A DNA stretch of 9,916 nt from Rickettsiaceae bacterium (GTDB taxonomy: Bacteria; Pseudomonadota; Alphaproteobacteria; Rickettsiales; Rickettsiaceae): positions 1 to 9,916 of the forward strand of contig JAIOYD010000034.1 in NCBI GenBank assembly GCA_021741285.1, given 5' to 3'. Of the stretch, positions 1-8,131 are shown piece by piece. The position numbers were made by a program, and so were the translations under genes. Position 1 is the stretch's first letter; each line of letters begins with the position of its first letter. The notes beneath the pieces are model-generated. The model was not told where the DNA came from. It worked only from the letters and a program-made list of their open reading frames with translations, and ran no database searches.

Positions 1-78
1 TTCTTATGGATTTCCTAAGTAGTTTATATAGTAAAATCCCTTGCTAATTCAGCTAAAGAGACTTCTGACGAAGAGACT
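1..78 (-). mobile_element. Left copy of an IS-like terminal repeat (partial)
   Basis: These 78 bases are the exact reverse complement of 9783-9860; I compared them base by base and found no mismatch. Similarity stops at 78/79 (left) and 9782/9783 (right), so that point is the outer edge of the repeat. The interior faces away from the window at both ends. The edge carries two copies of the octamer AGTCTCTT separated by 7 bases (on the minus strand here), a pattern like a transposase-binding end. No transposase can be seen on this side because the window starts within the element. The edge lies inside the aspartic protease gene. Known: short contigs of symbiont genomes often end in insertion-sequence copies. 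Inferred: this is such an element; its family is not identifiable from the end alone. Confidence 0.65.
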
Positions 79-487
79 TTTGAGTATACTTTAACTTAGA
101 GACATTAAACCCTATCTTTTGTGCATCTTCTTTAGTAAGCGCGATGTCACTCGCCCCAGTATCTACTAAAAATGTAATTTTTTGGTTATTTTTTGTTATT
201 GCATCAAGATAAAAGTGGCCATTGTTACTTCGTGCAATAATTAGTTGTCCTTGCTGATTTGTCCAGCTGTAAGATGGCACTAATACCGATAATACTCTTT
301 CTTTTAACGAGCCAAGCTCAAATCTGAAGGCGTATAATATAATTAGAACAGAAAAAATTACACCCCACAATATTACGTTTGCAAAAGAGTTAGGTCCCTT
401 ATTTCTTCTTAAGTACAGGAATATAAGAAACGCAAGAAATAATGTTAATGAGAGCACTCTTAAGATATCGTGAGAATTAATGGCCAT
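53..487 (-). pseudogene. Retropepsin-like (clan AA) aspartic protease, 3' part lost to a repeat insertion
   Basis: This is the N-terminal 136 residues of a membrane-anchored retropepsin-like protease of the type known in Rickettsia as APRc, which is about 230 residues long. Two hydrophobic segments (about residues 9-26 and 38-54) would anchor it in the inner membrane. They are followed by a linker and the catalytic motif DTGAS at 109-113, whose Asp109 would pair with that of a second subunit. Family-like sequence (DAQKIGF...KLKYT) runs to about residue 135. At residue 136/137 the frame enters the terminal repeat and ends after eight repeat-encoded residues. The flap and C-terminal half, roughly 95 residues, are missing, so an active dimer is unlikely. 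The start at 487 has an AAGG-type ribosome site just upstream. In Rickettsia this protease is implicated in processing surface autotransporters. The remaining 3' half may lie on the far side of the inserted element. Confidence 0.8.
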
Positions 488-653
488 TACCTTTTTTAAT
501 TACACTACATCAGGTTCAAGATTTACAAATTAAATTCTATCATAAAATACTTAATTAATCTAACTAACCCCTCTGGTTGATTAAAGAAAGATAATCAAAC
601 TTAGCTATTATGATCGATTTTGTTGCATGGAATACACTGAATGTGATAGCATG

Positions 654-664
654 TATAATATAAT
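654..664 (+). promoter_or_regulatory. Possible -10 region of the lysine-rich mini-gene
   Basis: Two overlapping TATAAT hexamers (654-659 and 659-664) lie 20-30 bases upstream of the ATG at 684. No good -35 hexamer sits at 16-18 bases; a TTGCAT at 623-628 is too far away. In such AT-rich DNA a lone TATAAT can arise by chance. The call rests mainly on its position just ahead of a gene with a good ribosome site. Confidence 0.35.
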
Positions 665-683
665 TATTTTAGGAGTAAATAAA

Positions 684-788
684 ATGACTAAAGGACAAGA
701 CAAAAAGAAAGAAGCAAAAAAAGAACCGACTCACAAGTCAATAAAAGAAAAACGTGCAGCTAAAAATGCTAAAAAAGCTGCAAAATAG
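684..788 (+). CDS. Small lysine-rich basic protein, 34 residues
   Basis: The ORF runs ATG to TAG and encodes a 34-residue peptide of which about 14 residues are lysine and the rest mostly Ala, Glu, Gln and Arg. It has no hydrophobic segment and begins MTKGQDKKKEAKKEP. An AGGAG Shine-Dalgarno at 671-675, eight bases before the ATG, and a TATAAT further upstream make translation credible. A hairpin follows the stop within 6 bases. The composition and the G-x-x-KKKE-x-KKEP opening resemble very short lysine-rich proteins annotated as hypothetical in many proteobacteria; this is from memory and unchecked. Its function is unknown. Nucleic-acid or ribosome binding would suit the charge but is only inference. 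It stands alone, with its back to the broken protease gene and converging on pepP. Confidence 0.6.
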   Translation: MTKGQDKKKEAKKEPTHKSIKEKRAAKNAKKAAK

Positions 789-793
789 TTATG

Positions 794-827
794 ACGCCAA
801 AGTATTGTTCCATGGATGCTTTGGCGT
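794..827. terminator. Hairpin between convergent genes, possible bidirectional terminator
   Basis: A perfect 9-bp stem ACGCCAAAG / CTTTGGCGT (794-802 with 819-827) can be extended inward by A-T and G-T pairs around an 8-base loop. It lies between the stop of the mini-gene (788) and the stop of pepP (833), where both transcription units end. Neither side has a clear run of U after the stem, so it is a weak intrinsic terminator and may act mainly as an RNA 3'-end stabiliser. Confidence 0.5.
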
Positions 828-832
828 GGAAT

Positions 833-2557
833 TCACGTAAATATATCTAATTGATTTTTTAGCCATAATTTGGCTTGTGTTGACAAGATAGATGATATGT
901 TATCATCTATAGCCTGATAATATTTTCTTAAATATGAATTTTCATACTGATTTAGCATAGTAAAATCGATTAGCTCTTTTGCGTAAGGAACTAAAGTAAG
1001 CATTTCAAATTCTAAAAATTCCGGTAAAACTGAGTTTTTAGCAAACATCAAATTTTCTATCCTAATTCCAAATTCTCCCGGTAAATAATATCCCGGTTCA
1101 TTAGAGACAATCATTCCAGCTTTAATTTGCATGCCGTAGCCTGTTAAACTAATGCTTTGAGGTCCTTCATGTACACTTAAGAAGCTTCCAACCCCGTGGC
1201 CTGTTCCGTGATCATAATCTAAACCAGATTGCCACAGATATTGTCGGGCTAAAATATCAAGATTTGCTCCTGTTACTTTTTCTTGTGGAAATTTTGCCAG
1301 GGCAAGAGCGATATGACCTTTTAGTACGTATGTATAGAATTTTTTATAGTCTGGCTTAATTTTGCCAATAGATACTGTCCTTGTAATATCAGTTGTCGCT
1401 CCCCAATATTGTCCCCCAGAATCAATTAGTAATAACCCGTCGCCATTTATTTTTTTTGCTTGATTCTGATTTGCTCTGTAGTGAATAATAGCTCCATTCT
1501 CTTGGAATCCACAAATGGTTGGAAAGCTATCATAAATATAGCCCTCTCTCTTACCTCTCAATTTAGTTAGTGTTAGCCCTAAATCATATTCACTAAGAGA
1601 ACTAATATCTTCACTTGAAATAAAACTTAGCATCTCACATACAGCCACAGCATCTTGAATATGGCCTTGTTTCATACAATCAATTTCTATAGGGCTTTTG
1701 CAGGCTTTCCAGAGCATGCAAGGATTTGATATATGCTTGAATGGGTGCTGCTCAATTATTGAAGGCAGATAAATAGAGCATTGAGTAGGGTCAAATAGAA
1801 TAAGGTTATTCCCAATAGTATTTATTATTTGTGGAAAATCGCTTTCTGGTAATATGATGAGTGCATCTCGTACCAACGCAGCGTCAAAACGTTTTTCATC
1901 GGTAAATAAATAAATTTTATCCTTAGTAAGAATCATATTTGCAAGTAACAAGGGAGAAAATTCAACATCGCTAGCTCTAATATTCAATAGCCAGCAAACA
2001 GAAGCAGGATCACAAATTACTAGAGCGTCAGCGTTGTTTTTTCCAATTACAGAACGACATTGTTGAATCTTATATCTCCAGTCTAGCCCAGCGTATTGAA
2101 GCGGATAATCAAATATTTTTGAGCTGGGTTTTGGGGGCTGATTGGCCCAAATTTCATCAATTAAATTAGGAGTATAATCTTTTAGATTGAGCCTAGAAAA
2201 TTTTTGTAAACTAGTTTTGGTAAATAGTTTGGGATCATAGCCTATCGTCGCCTCTATGCCTATAAAATCATCCCAAACAAAAGATGAAATAAGTTGCTGA
2301 GAATATATTGCAATTAGCTCTTGATTTAGCTCAGTGTGGCATTGAGTGAGATATCTTCCATCAGTAAAAAATAATACTGTATTTTCTAAAACTAATGCTA
2401 TGCCATTCGAACCAGTAAAGCCTGTTATATACTCGAGCCTTTTTGCATAAAGCGGGGTATATTCGCTTAAATATTCATCAGAGGATGGAATAAGATATCC
2501 ATCAAAGCCATGTATCACCATTTTCTGGCGTAATAAAGTTAATCTATTTTCGATCAT
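833..2557 (-). CDS. pepP: Xaa-Pro aminopeptidase (peptidase M24B, long form)
   Basis: This cytosolic metallo-aminopeptidase removes an N-terminal residue that precedes proline. At 574 residues it is the long, three-domain form also found in Rickettsia and eukaryotes. It has two creatinase-like N-terminal domains (about 5-135 and 155-315), a pita-bread M24 catalytic domain (about 320-535) and a short C-terminal segment. All five dinuclear metal ligands are visible: D379 and D390 (LLIDSGG...TTDITRT), H454 (GTGHGVG), E487 (NEPGYY) and E501 (GIRIENL). The supporting histidines H359 (IIHYRA) and H463 (SVHEGP) are also present. The start is fixed by an ATGA overlap with the ligA stop, so translation is probably coupled. 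It is the last gene of the nadC-ligA-pepP unit and ends just before the shared hairpin. The protein looks complete. The symbol is used for the activity; sequences of this type are also filed simply as M24 family metallopeptidase. Confidence 0.9.
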   Translation of the reverse strand: MIENRLTLLRQKMVIHGFDGYLIPSSDEYLSEYTPLYAKRLEYITGFTGSNGIALVLENTVLFFTDGRYLTQCHTELNQELIAIYSQQLISSFVWDDFIGIEATIGYDPKLFTKTSLQKFSRLNLKDYTPNLIDEIWANQPPKPSSKIFDYPLQYAGLDWRYKIQQCRSVIGKNNADALVICDPASVCWLLNIRASDVEFSPLLLANMILTKDKIYLFTDEKRFDAALVRDALIILPESDFPQIINTIGNNLILFDPTQCSIYLPSIIEQHPFKHISNPCMLWKACKSPIEIDCMKQGHIQDAVAVCEMLSFISSEDISSLSEYDLGLTLTKLRGKREGYIYDSFPTICGFQENGAIIHYRANQNQAKKINGDGLLLIDSGGQYWGATTDITRTVSIGKIKPDYKKFYTYVLKGHIALALAKFPQEKVTGANLDILARQYLWQSGLDYDHGTGHGVGSFLSVHEGPQSISLTGYGMQIKAGMIVSNEPGYYLPGEFGIRIENLMFAKNSVLPEFLEFEMLTLVPYAKELIDFTMLNQYENSYLRKYYQAIDDNISSILSTQAKLWLKNQLDIFT

Positions 2558-4623
2558 TTGCTTTCTTCTTTAACAATTTTTGTCCATTCGTCTTCTGAGA
2601 TAATCTTTATTCCAAGCTCGATAGCTCTTTTTAATTTACTACCAGATTTATCGCCGGCAACAACTAAATTAGTGCTGCTTGAAACAGAACTAGAAACTTT
2701 TGCTCCCATTTTTTCTGCTTGAGCTTTGATTTCGCTTCTAGAAATATTTGTCAAGCTGCCTGTGAATACAATAATTTGTCCGGATAATGTCGTTGAATGC
2801 GAACTCTCTTTAAAATCAGTAATATCCAGGATATTTAACAATTTATTAATAGTAGTAACATTTTGCTGGCACTCAAAGAAATGAGTGATATCTATAAGTA
2901 TTTTATTACCTATCCCCTCTAAATTATCTAATAAGTCAAATATTTCTCGATCTCCTTGTGCTAATTTTAGCATCGAATCGAAGAAACGTCGAGCTGAGAG
3001 GAATTCTTTAGCAAGTATTTTTGCGTTACTTTCACCTATATGTCTAATGCCAAGCGCGTAGATAAATTTAGTTAGGGTAACTTGTTTTGATTTTTCTATA
3101 TTATCAAAAAGATTTTGTGTTGATTTAGCACCCCAGCCAGGCATGTTTTCCAGTTTAGTGAAGGAGGAATCGTTTAATTCGCGCAATCGAAAAATATCAG
3201 CGGGGTTTTTGATCAATCCTTTTTCTAAAAAAAAATCTACTTGTCTTGTTCCCATTCCGTCAATATCAATTGCATTTTTTGAGACAAAATGCTTGATTGA
3301 CTCACTTAATTGTTTTGGGCAGTTAAGCCCATTATCGCATCTCAGTATTACCTCTATTGGATCAATGTGTAGTTTAGATCCACATGATGGGCACTTCTCT
3401 GGAGGAATAAAATTTACAAGAGACTCTGATCTTTTTGTAAGATTAATACCAGTGATTTTGGGTATAACATCGCCCGCTCTATGCAGTAATACAGTGTCTC
3501 CAACTCTTATATCCAATCTTTCAATTTCGTGAAAATTATGCAAAGTAGCGCGTGATACACTTACTCCGCCAATATTTATTGGCTCCAGCTCGGCAACGGG
3601 TGTTAAAGTTCCAGTTCTGCCTACCTGAATTGTAATACCCTTAAGCTTAGTTTGTCCAATAATTGCAGGGAATTTATGGGCAATAGCAAAACGTGGACTC
3701 CTAGCGATGAAGCCTAATCTCTTTTGAAAATCAAAGTCATTAACTTTGTAAACAACTCCGTCTATTTCGTATGCAAGACTTTCGCGCAGTAGCTGTAGTT
3801 TGTTATAAAATTCTAATATTTCCTCTAGAGAGTGTGATAGGCTAAATAGCGGATTGGTTTGAAAGCCCATTTGTGAAAGCCCGGCAAGTAATTGCTCTTG
3901 GTTATCGGCAAATTGATCGGTAGAGTAACCAATGGCATAAACAAAGTATTTAAGTGGTCTGCTTGCTGTGATCTTTGTATCAAGTTGACGCAATGAGCCA
4001 GCGGCTGAATTCCTTGGATTGGCAAATTTATTGTTTCCTTCTATCATTTGCTTGGAGTTCAAGAGTTCAAAATCTTGTTTTTCAATATAAATTTCGCCCC
4101 TAACTTCAAGAAATTCGGGAGCGTTTTTTATATAATGAGGCAAATGGGCGATAGTCTTGATATTTTGTGTTATGTTTTCGCCAATATATCCATCGCCCCT
4201 AGTAGAACCTATTGTTAAGTTTCCATGTTCATAAGTCACAGAAAATGAAACACCATCTATTTTTGGTTCACAAAATATAGATGGAAAATGACTAATTGAA
4301 AGAAAGCGTTTGATGCGTTCGATAAATTCAGCAACATCTTCGTAAGAAAAACTATTCCCCAAGGATAACATAGGTAGTTTATGTTCGTGTTTGCTAAATT
4401 TATCTAAAATTTTAGAACCTATAGTGCTCGTTGGGCTGTCATCTGATTTAAATTGAGGAAACAACTCTTCCAGTTTTAACAGTGTTTGAAATAATTGATC
4501 ATATTCTGCATCTGAAATGGTTGGGGCATCGTTGATGTAATACTCATGATTATGCTTTTTTATCTGCTCTTTTAGGTGCGCTATTTCAATTTTAGCTTTT
4601 TGAGGATCTACTTGGTCCATCAT
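2554..4623 (-). CDS. ligA: NAD+-dependent DNA ligase LigA
   Basis: LigA seals single-strand nicks in duplex DNA during replication and repair, using NAD+ and releasing NMN. The 689-residue length is normal for the family. Domains in order: an NMN-binding Ia region (about 10-75, with [17 protein letters not shown]); the adenylation domain with catalytic lysine K121 in CEPKIDG and further motifs [16 protein letters not shown] and EIDGVVYK; an OB fold (about 325-400, [15 protein letters not shown]); a Cys4 zinc finger (C411, C414, C429, C435); helix-hairpin-helix repeats (about 445-590); and a C-terminal BRCT domain (about 612-689, FTGSL). Two ATG codons in tandem begin the gene. The first overlaps the nadC stop as ATGA, and the gene's own stop overlaps the pepP start in the same way. 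It is intact, with no missing catalytic residue. Confidence 0.97.
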   Translation of the reverse strand: MMDQVDPQKAKIEIAHLKEQIKKHNHEYYINDAPTISDAEYDQLFQTLLKLEELFPQFKSDDSPTSTIGSKILDKFSKHEHKLPMLSLGNSFSYEDVAEFIERIKRFLSISHFPSIFCEPKIDGVSFSVTYEHGNLTIGSTRGDGYIGENITQNIKTIAHLPHYIKNAPEFLEVRGEIYIEKQDFELLNSKQMIEGNNKFANPRNSAAGSLRQLDTKITASRPLKYFVYAIGYSTDQFADNQEQLLAGLSQMGFQTNPLFSLSHSLEEILEFYNKLQLLRESLAYEIDGVVYKVNDFDFQKRLGFIARSPRFAIAHKFPAIIGQTKLKGITIQVGRTGTLTPVAELEPINIGGVSVSRATLHNFHEIERLDIRVGDTVLLHRAGDVIPKITGINLTKRSESLVNFIPPEKCPSCGSKLHIDPIEVILRCDNGLNCPKQLSESIKHFVSKNAIDIDGMGTRQVDFFLEKGLIKNPADIFRLRELNDSSFTKLENMPGWGAKSTQNLFDNIEKSKQVTLTKFIYALGIRHIGESNAKILAKEFLSARRFFDSMLKLAQGDREIFDLLDNLEGIGNKILIDITHFFECQQNVTTINKLLNILDITDFKESSHSTTLSGQIIVFTGSLTNISRSEIKAQAEKMGAKVSSSVSSSTNLVVAGDKSGSKLKRAIELGIKIISEDEWTKIVKEESK

Positions 4624-5456
4624 ATTATATCTAAACCTATGTCAGCTGAGATTGGAGAATGAGTTATTTTGCCTACAGAGATTATATCAACGCCAGCATG
4701 GGCGATAGCTTTTACCGTTTCAAGAGATACATTGCCTGAGGCTTCAATAATAGCTTTATCACCAATGAGCTTGACTGCTTCCTGAATTTGGTCGATGGAC
4801 ATATTGTCTAGCATGATTATATCCACACCTTCTGCTAGGGATTCTTTTATTTGCTCAATAGTATCGCATTCAATTTCGATACGTGTGTAATGAGGCCTAT
4901 GTAATTTGGCTTTTTTTAGTGCTTTGGTAACTCCGCCACAAACGGCAATATGATTATCTTTTATTAAGATGCTACTATCTAAGCTAAGTCTATGGTTATA
5001 GCCTCCTCCACACGTTACTGCATATTTCTGTAATTGTCTTAACATGGGTATAGTTTTTCTAGTATCAAATATTTGAGCTTTTGTTTCTCTAACTAGCTCT
5101 ACATATTTACTAGTTGTAGTAGCTATCCCGCTCAAATGTTGGAGGTAATTTAAAATTATTCTTTCGAGTAGCAATACTTCTCGTGCCTCGCCCGAGCCAG
5201 AAATGATTGTCGCATTTTCCATCACTATTTCAGAATCACTATAATGAATTTGATATTTTATAGAAGAGTACTCTTTAAAATAATATTGGGCTATTTGCAT
5301 GCCGCATAAAACTAGATTTTGCCTTGCGTTAATTGCAAACTTAACCTCTGTTCCACTACTTATTAATGCGTTTGAAGTCATATCACCTTTTGTGCCGTAG
5401 TCTTCTTTGAAGCTAGCATCAAGTAATTGGTGTAGTGTGCGTAGTTGTAGTTGCAT
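4620..5456 (-). CDS. nadC: Nicotinate-nucleotide diphosphorylase (quinolinate phosphoribosyltransferase)
   Basis: NadC converts quinolinate and PRPP to nicotinate mononucleotide, CO2 and pyrophosphate, the step where de novo synthesis enters the common NAD pathway. At 278 residues it has the usual length. Visible family motifs are [11 protein letters not shown] near the N-terminus, [16 protein letters not shown] (98-112), the PRPP/quinolinate-site [10 protein letters not shown] (131-140), the CGGGYNHR segment (149-156), KDNH (166-169), the barrel strands IECD (195-198) and MLDN (215-218), EASGNV (238-243) and SVGKITHS (260-267). It is first in the minus-strand operon, and its TGA overlaps the ligA ATG. 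The ribosome site upstream of 5456 is weak (GTGAGA). Rickettsia species are generally regarded as lacking de novo NAD synthesis, so this gene sets the organism apart from the genus. No nadA or nadB is in the window to supply quinolinate. Confidence 0.95.
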   Translation of the reverse strand: MQLQLRTLHQLLDASFKEDYGTKGDMTSNALISSGTEVKFAINARQNLVLCGMQIAQYYFKEYSSIKYQIHYSDSEIVMENATIISGSGEAREVLLLERIILNYLQHLSGIATTTSKYVELVRETKAQIFDTRKTIPMLRQLQKYAVTCGGGYNHRLSLDSSILIKDNHIAVCGGVTKALKKAKLHRPHYTRIEIECDTIEQIKESLAEGVDIIMLDNMSIDQIQEAVKLIGDKAIIEASGNVSLETVKAIAHAGVDIISVGKITHSPISADIGLDII

Positions 5457-5571
5457 AATAATCTCACTTAGTAAATCTTATTCCTTCAGTAAATATATAC
5501 TATTATTTTTTTTCTGGTAGCCAGTATTAAATAGTAATAGTACTGTGCGCTTTAAATAATATGGAAGTATG

Positions 5572-5772
5572 ATGCATTGGAGTGATATAGAGAAAATTGC
5601 TATGGAGCTGGAAGAGGCTTACTCTGAGGAAGAAATCCCGGAATATAATTTACCTTATCTAGAAGAAATGGTATTGTCTTTGCCGACTTTTGAGGATCAT
5701 GAAGTGGAAGTAAAAGAAACCACTTTAAAGAAAATTATCGAGTATTGGATTGATATAAGAAATGAACAATAA
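5572..5772 (+). CDS. iscX: Iron-sulfur cluster assembly protein IscX
   Basis: IscX is a small acidic adaptor that binds the cysteine desulfurase IscS and modulates Fe-S cluster assembly on IscU. This 66-residue protein shows the family layout: MHWSDIEKIA at the start, an acidic stretch, a PYLEEMV segment, DFEDHEVEV-like acidic residues and a closing KKIIEYWIDIRNEQ helix. It corresponds to the pattern W-[ST]-D...W-[LI]-D of E. coli IscX. Two ATG codons occur in tandem at 5569 and 5572. The GGAAG at 5563-5567 spaces better with the second, so I start there; the alternative adds one Met. It is alone, diverging from nadC and separate from any isc operon, with its own spacer on each side. I found no convincing promoter hexamers in the 115 bases shared with nadC. 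Confidence 0.85.
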   Translation: MHWSDIEKIAMELEEAYSEEEIPEYNLPYLEEMVLSLPTFEDHEVEVKETTLKKIIEYWIDIRNEQ

Positions 5773-5807
5773 AATCATATTGTTTTAAAAAATATAGCAC
5801 AAAACTG

Positions 5808-5827
5808 GTGCAAAATAATTTTTGCAC
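5808..5827. promoter_or_regulatory. Perfect 20-bp dyad between iscX and recA
   Basis: GTGCAAAA (5808-5815) and TTTTGCAC (5820-5827) form a perfect 8-bp inverted repeat around a TAAT centre. It lies 36 bases after the iscX stop and 133 bases before the recA start. As DNA it has the shape of a dimeric repressor site. As RNA it would be a hairpin with a U-rich 3' arm but no U-tract, so it would be a poor terminator. It does not match the alphaproteobacterial SOS box (GTTC-N7-GTTC). A GCAC at 5797-5800 could pair with the GTGC of the left arm as a competing, weaker fold. Confidence 0.45.
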
Positions 5828-5960
5828 AATATTCAAGTTTTTGCTAGCTTTTCCTTTTTAGTCGGAATATAAATGTTTATAGTTTGGATTTTTGGAAAGT
5901 CCGGCAGGCCACTTGTGGTGCATAATGGTGCCACTTTTAGTTTATCAAAGAGGAAATAAT

Positions 5961-7001
5961 ATGGAAAAAGACAAGGCTTTGGCAGCAGCGCTAAGCCAAA
6001 TTGAGAAAAGCTATGGCAAAGGATCAGTAATGATACTGGGTCAGCGTCAAGAAATGAATATTGAATCTATTCCTACAGGGTCAGTAGGTCTTGACGTTGC
6101 ACTTGGAGTAGGTGGGTTACCAAAAGGAAGAATTATAGAAATTTTTGGTCCAGAGAGTTCTGGTAAAACAACATTAACTCTACATGTAATTTCGGAAGCT
6201 CAAAAAAAAGGCGGAACATGTGCATTTATTGATGCCGAGCATGCTCTTGATCCGGTTTATGCTAAAAAACTAGGAGTAAATATCGATGAGTTGATTATTT
6301 CTCAACCAGATACCGGGGAACAAGCCTTGGAGATCACTGATACATTGGTTAGGTCTGGAGCTATAGATCTTATAGTTATTGATAGTGTGGCCGCCTTAGT
6401 CCCAAAAGCGGAAATAGATGGTGAAATGGGTGACTCACATATGGGATTACAAGCCAGATTGATGAGTCAAGCTTTAAGAAAGCTTACAGCTTCAACTTCA
6501 CGAACTAATTGTACGATTATTTTTATTAATCAGATTAGGATGAAAATTGGAGTTATGTTTGGTAATCCAGAAACTACTACTGGTGGCAATGCTTTGAAAT
6601 TCTATGCATCAGTGAGGATAGATATCCGAAGAGTCGGATCGATCAAAGATAAAGAAGAGGTAGTTGGTAATCAAACGAGAGTAAAAATAGTAAAGAACAA
6701 AGTTTCTCCACCGTTCAAAGTAGTGGATTTTGATATCATGTATAATCGGGGGATATCAAAAGAAGGGGAATTAGTGGATATTGGGGTAAAGCACGAGATT
6801 GTAGAGAAATCTGGCGCTTGGTTTTCTTATAACGGTATAAGAATTGGCCAAGGGCGTGAGAATGCTAAGCAATTTATGAGGGACAACCCGAAAGTTGCAA
6901 GTGAATTAGAGGAGAAAATAAAAACTCATTTACTAAATTTAGGAAGTGGCTTTGTAATTGCCGATGATGCAGAAGAGAGCATAACTCAGGATTATGTATG
7001 A
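5961..7001 (+). CDS. recA: Recombinase RecA
   Basis: RecA polymerises on single-stranded DNA with ATP and drives homologous pairing and strand exchange; it is also the co-protease of the SOS response where LexA exists. The 346-residue protein carries Walker A GPESSGKT (63-70), the catalytic-Glu region [10 protein letters not shown] (89-98), Walker [11 protein letters not shown] (137-146), the L1 region [10 protein letters not shown] (151-160), the [12 protein letters not shown] signature (190-201) and the L2/C-terminal part [22 protein letters not shown] place the start at the ATG at 5961, which begins [20 protein letters not shown] like other RecA proteins and has a strong AAGAGGA site at 5948-5954. 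The frame is open further upstream to a TTG at 5892, but those 23 residues do not look like RecA. The gene ends 21 bases before fabG, so the two are probably co-transcribed. Confidence 0.98.
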   Translation: MEKDKALAAALSQIEKSYGKGSVMILGQRQEMNIESIPTGSVGLDVALGVGGLPKGRIIEIFGPESSGKTTLTLHVISEAQKKGGTCAFIDAEHALDPVYAKKLGVNIDELIISQPDTGEQALEITDTLVRSGAIDLIVIDSVAALVPKAEIDGEMGDSHMGLQARLMSQALRKLTASTSRTNCTIIFINQIRMKIGVMFGNPETTTGGNALKFYASVRIDIRRVGSIKDKEEVVGNQTRVKIVKNKVSPPFKVVDFDIMYNRGISKEGELVDIGVKHEIVEKSGAWFSYNGIRIGQGRENAKQFMRDNPKVASELEEKIKTHLLNLGSGFVIADDAEESITQDYV

Positions 7002-7022
7002 ATATAAATTAAAGAGCAAAAA

Positions 7023-7748
7023 ATGATAAATTTATCTGGTAATAATGTTTTGGTAACGGGAGCAAGTGGTGGAATAGGGAGCGCAATTGTTAGGCTTGTG
7101 CACAAACTTGGGGCGCACGTATACCTCAGCAGTAGTAATCTAGAAAAACTTGAGCTACTTGGAAAAGAACTAGGTGATAATTACACAATTAAGCAATGTA
7201 ACTTAAGTGATACTTCTGCGTGTAATGCATTATTAGATGACATTGAGAAAATTGATGTACTTGTCTGTAATGCGGGAATAACCCGAGATAATTTGGCGAT
7301 TAAAATGACGGACAAAGATTTTGATGAAGTGATTAACGTTAATTTAAAGGCTGGGTTTATTCTAAATAGAGCGGCGATTAAGAAAATGATGCGTGTGCGA
7401 TATGGGCGCATTATTAATATAGCATCTATTGTAGGTGTATCTGGCAACCCTGGGCAAGCTAACTATTGTGCTTCGAAAGCTGGACTTATTGGTATGACCA
7501 AGTCTTTGGCTCTTGAAGTTGCTAGTAGAGGTATCACTATCAATGCTGTGGCTCCTGGTTTTATAAAATCAAGTATGACCTCTGCCTTAACAGAGGCACA
7601 AAGAGATGCAATTATACAAAAAATTCCTAGTAAAACTCTAGGTATGCCAGAAGATGTAGCATATACGGTAGCTTATTTGGCAAGTCCGTTTTCTTCTTAT
7701 GTAACAGGGCAAACTATTCATGTTAATGGTGGTATGTTGTTGGTTTGA
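7023..7748 (+). CDS. fabG: 3-oxoacyl-[acyl-carrier-protein] reductase FabG
   Basis: FabG reduces 3-oxoacyl-ACP to 3-hydroxyacyl-ACP with NADPH, the first reduction of each fatty-acid elongation round. The 241-residue short-chain dehydrogenase has the nucleotide-binding TGASGGIG (12-19), NAG (83-85), and the catalytic triad Ser135, Tyr148 and Lys152 (NYCASKAG). PG near 178 and the terminal VTGQTIHVNGGM are typical of FabG. The start at 7023 has AAAGAG six bases upstream. It follows recA by 21 bases and precedes acpP and fabF on the same strand, so the context supports FabG over other short-chain dehydrogenases. It is intact. Confidence 0.96.
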   Translation: MINLSGNNVLVTGASGGIGSAIVRLVHKLGAHVYLSSSNLEKLELLGKELGDNYTIKQCNLSDTSACNALLDDIEKIDVLVCNAGITRDNLAIKMTDKDFDEVINVNLKAGFILNRAAIKKMMRVRYGRIINIASIVGVSGNPGQANYCASKAGLIGMTKSLALEVASRGITINAVAPGFIKSSMTSALTEAQRDAIIQKIPSKTLGMPEDVAYTVAYLASPFSSYVTGQTIHVNGGMLLV

Positions 7749-7856
7749 AGATTTTTTATTCTAGCAAAAGATTTTTTTTTGTGGTAAAAGAATGAAACCA
7801 GGAATTTTGGTAGCCCAAATTTTCTATGACAAAGAAACTAAAAAAGGTTTTTAAAT
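7749..7856 (+). other. fabG-acpP spacer with T-tracts, weak hairpin and a 20-codon ORF
   Basis: This 108-base spacer is the longest inside the recA-fabF unit. It contains two T-tracts, each preceded by AGA (about 7750 and 7772). There is also an imperfect hairpin with core TTTGG / CCAAA (7806-7810 with 7815-7819), followed by TTTTC. An ATG at 7792 opens a 20-codon frame (MKPGILVAQIFYDKETKKGF) that ends at 7854, two bases before the acpP ATG. It has no clear ribosome site. The spacer could be a 5' leader that lets acpP be expressed more strongly than its neighbours, as acyl carrier protein usually is; that is inference. Confidence 0.3.
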
Positions 7857-8099
7857 ATGAGCGATAATATCGAACAAAAGGTTATTAGAACTGTTGCTGA
7901 AACGCTAAGAATTGAAGCAACTAGTATATCTCTAGAGTCTAAATTCGTTGATGATTTGGGTGCAGACAGCTTAGACTTGGTCGAGCTGATGATGGCAATA
8001 GAAGCTGCTTTTGGTTGCGATATTCCAGATGAAGAAGCTGGTAAAATTTTAACAGTATCTGATGCTGTTCAATATGTGCAAAAGCACATTAGTGCATAA
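7857..8099 (+). CDS. acpP: Acyl carrier protein
   Basis: ACP carries growing acyl chains on a 4'-phosphopantetheine arm through all steps of type II fatty-acid synthesis. The 80-residue acidic protein contains the attachment motif GADSLDLVEL with the modified serine at Ser38, flanked by the usual helix I (EQKVIRTVAETLRI) and helix III/IV segments (IPDEEAGKILTVSDAVQYV). AAGG at 7844-7847 lies about nine bases upstream of the ATG. Its position between fabG and fabF is the classical fab cluster order. It is complete and unremarkable. Confidence 0.97.
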   Translation: MSDNIEQKVIRTVAETLRIEATSISLESKFVDDLGADSLDLVELMMAIEAAFGCDIPDEEAGKILTVSDAVQYVQKHISA

Positions 8100-8131
8100 T
8101 ACCGCTACAGAAAACTAAGAGATTGATAGCT

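Noticed and set aside
577..598. 7-bp inverted repeat TTGATTA / TAATCAA upstream of the protease and mini-gene
   Set aside because: Short, A/T-only stems are expected by chance at this base composition.
3143..3532. Open frame on the plus strand inside ligA (129 codons)
   Set aside because: It lies opposite an unmistakable LigA zinc-finger/OB region, has no family features and no ribosome site; it is a shadow frame.
3825..4025. Second minus-strand frame within ligA
   Set aside because: It overlaps the adenylation domain in another frame, with no independent signal.
5892..5960. In-frame TTG extension of recA by 23 residues
   Set aside because: The added residues ([12 protein letters not shown]...) do not resemble RecA N-termini, and the ATG at 5961 has a strong ribosome site at ideal spacing.
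7181..7447. Antisense frame within fabG
   Set aside because: It is opposite the conserved NAG and catalytic-serine region of FabG and is a shadow frame.
8123..8131. TTG start for fabF, three codons upstream
   Set aside because: The ATG at 8132 gives the family-like N-terminus and acceptable spacing to AAGAGA; TTG is a rarer start.
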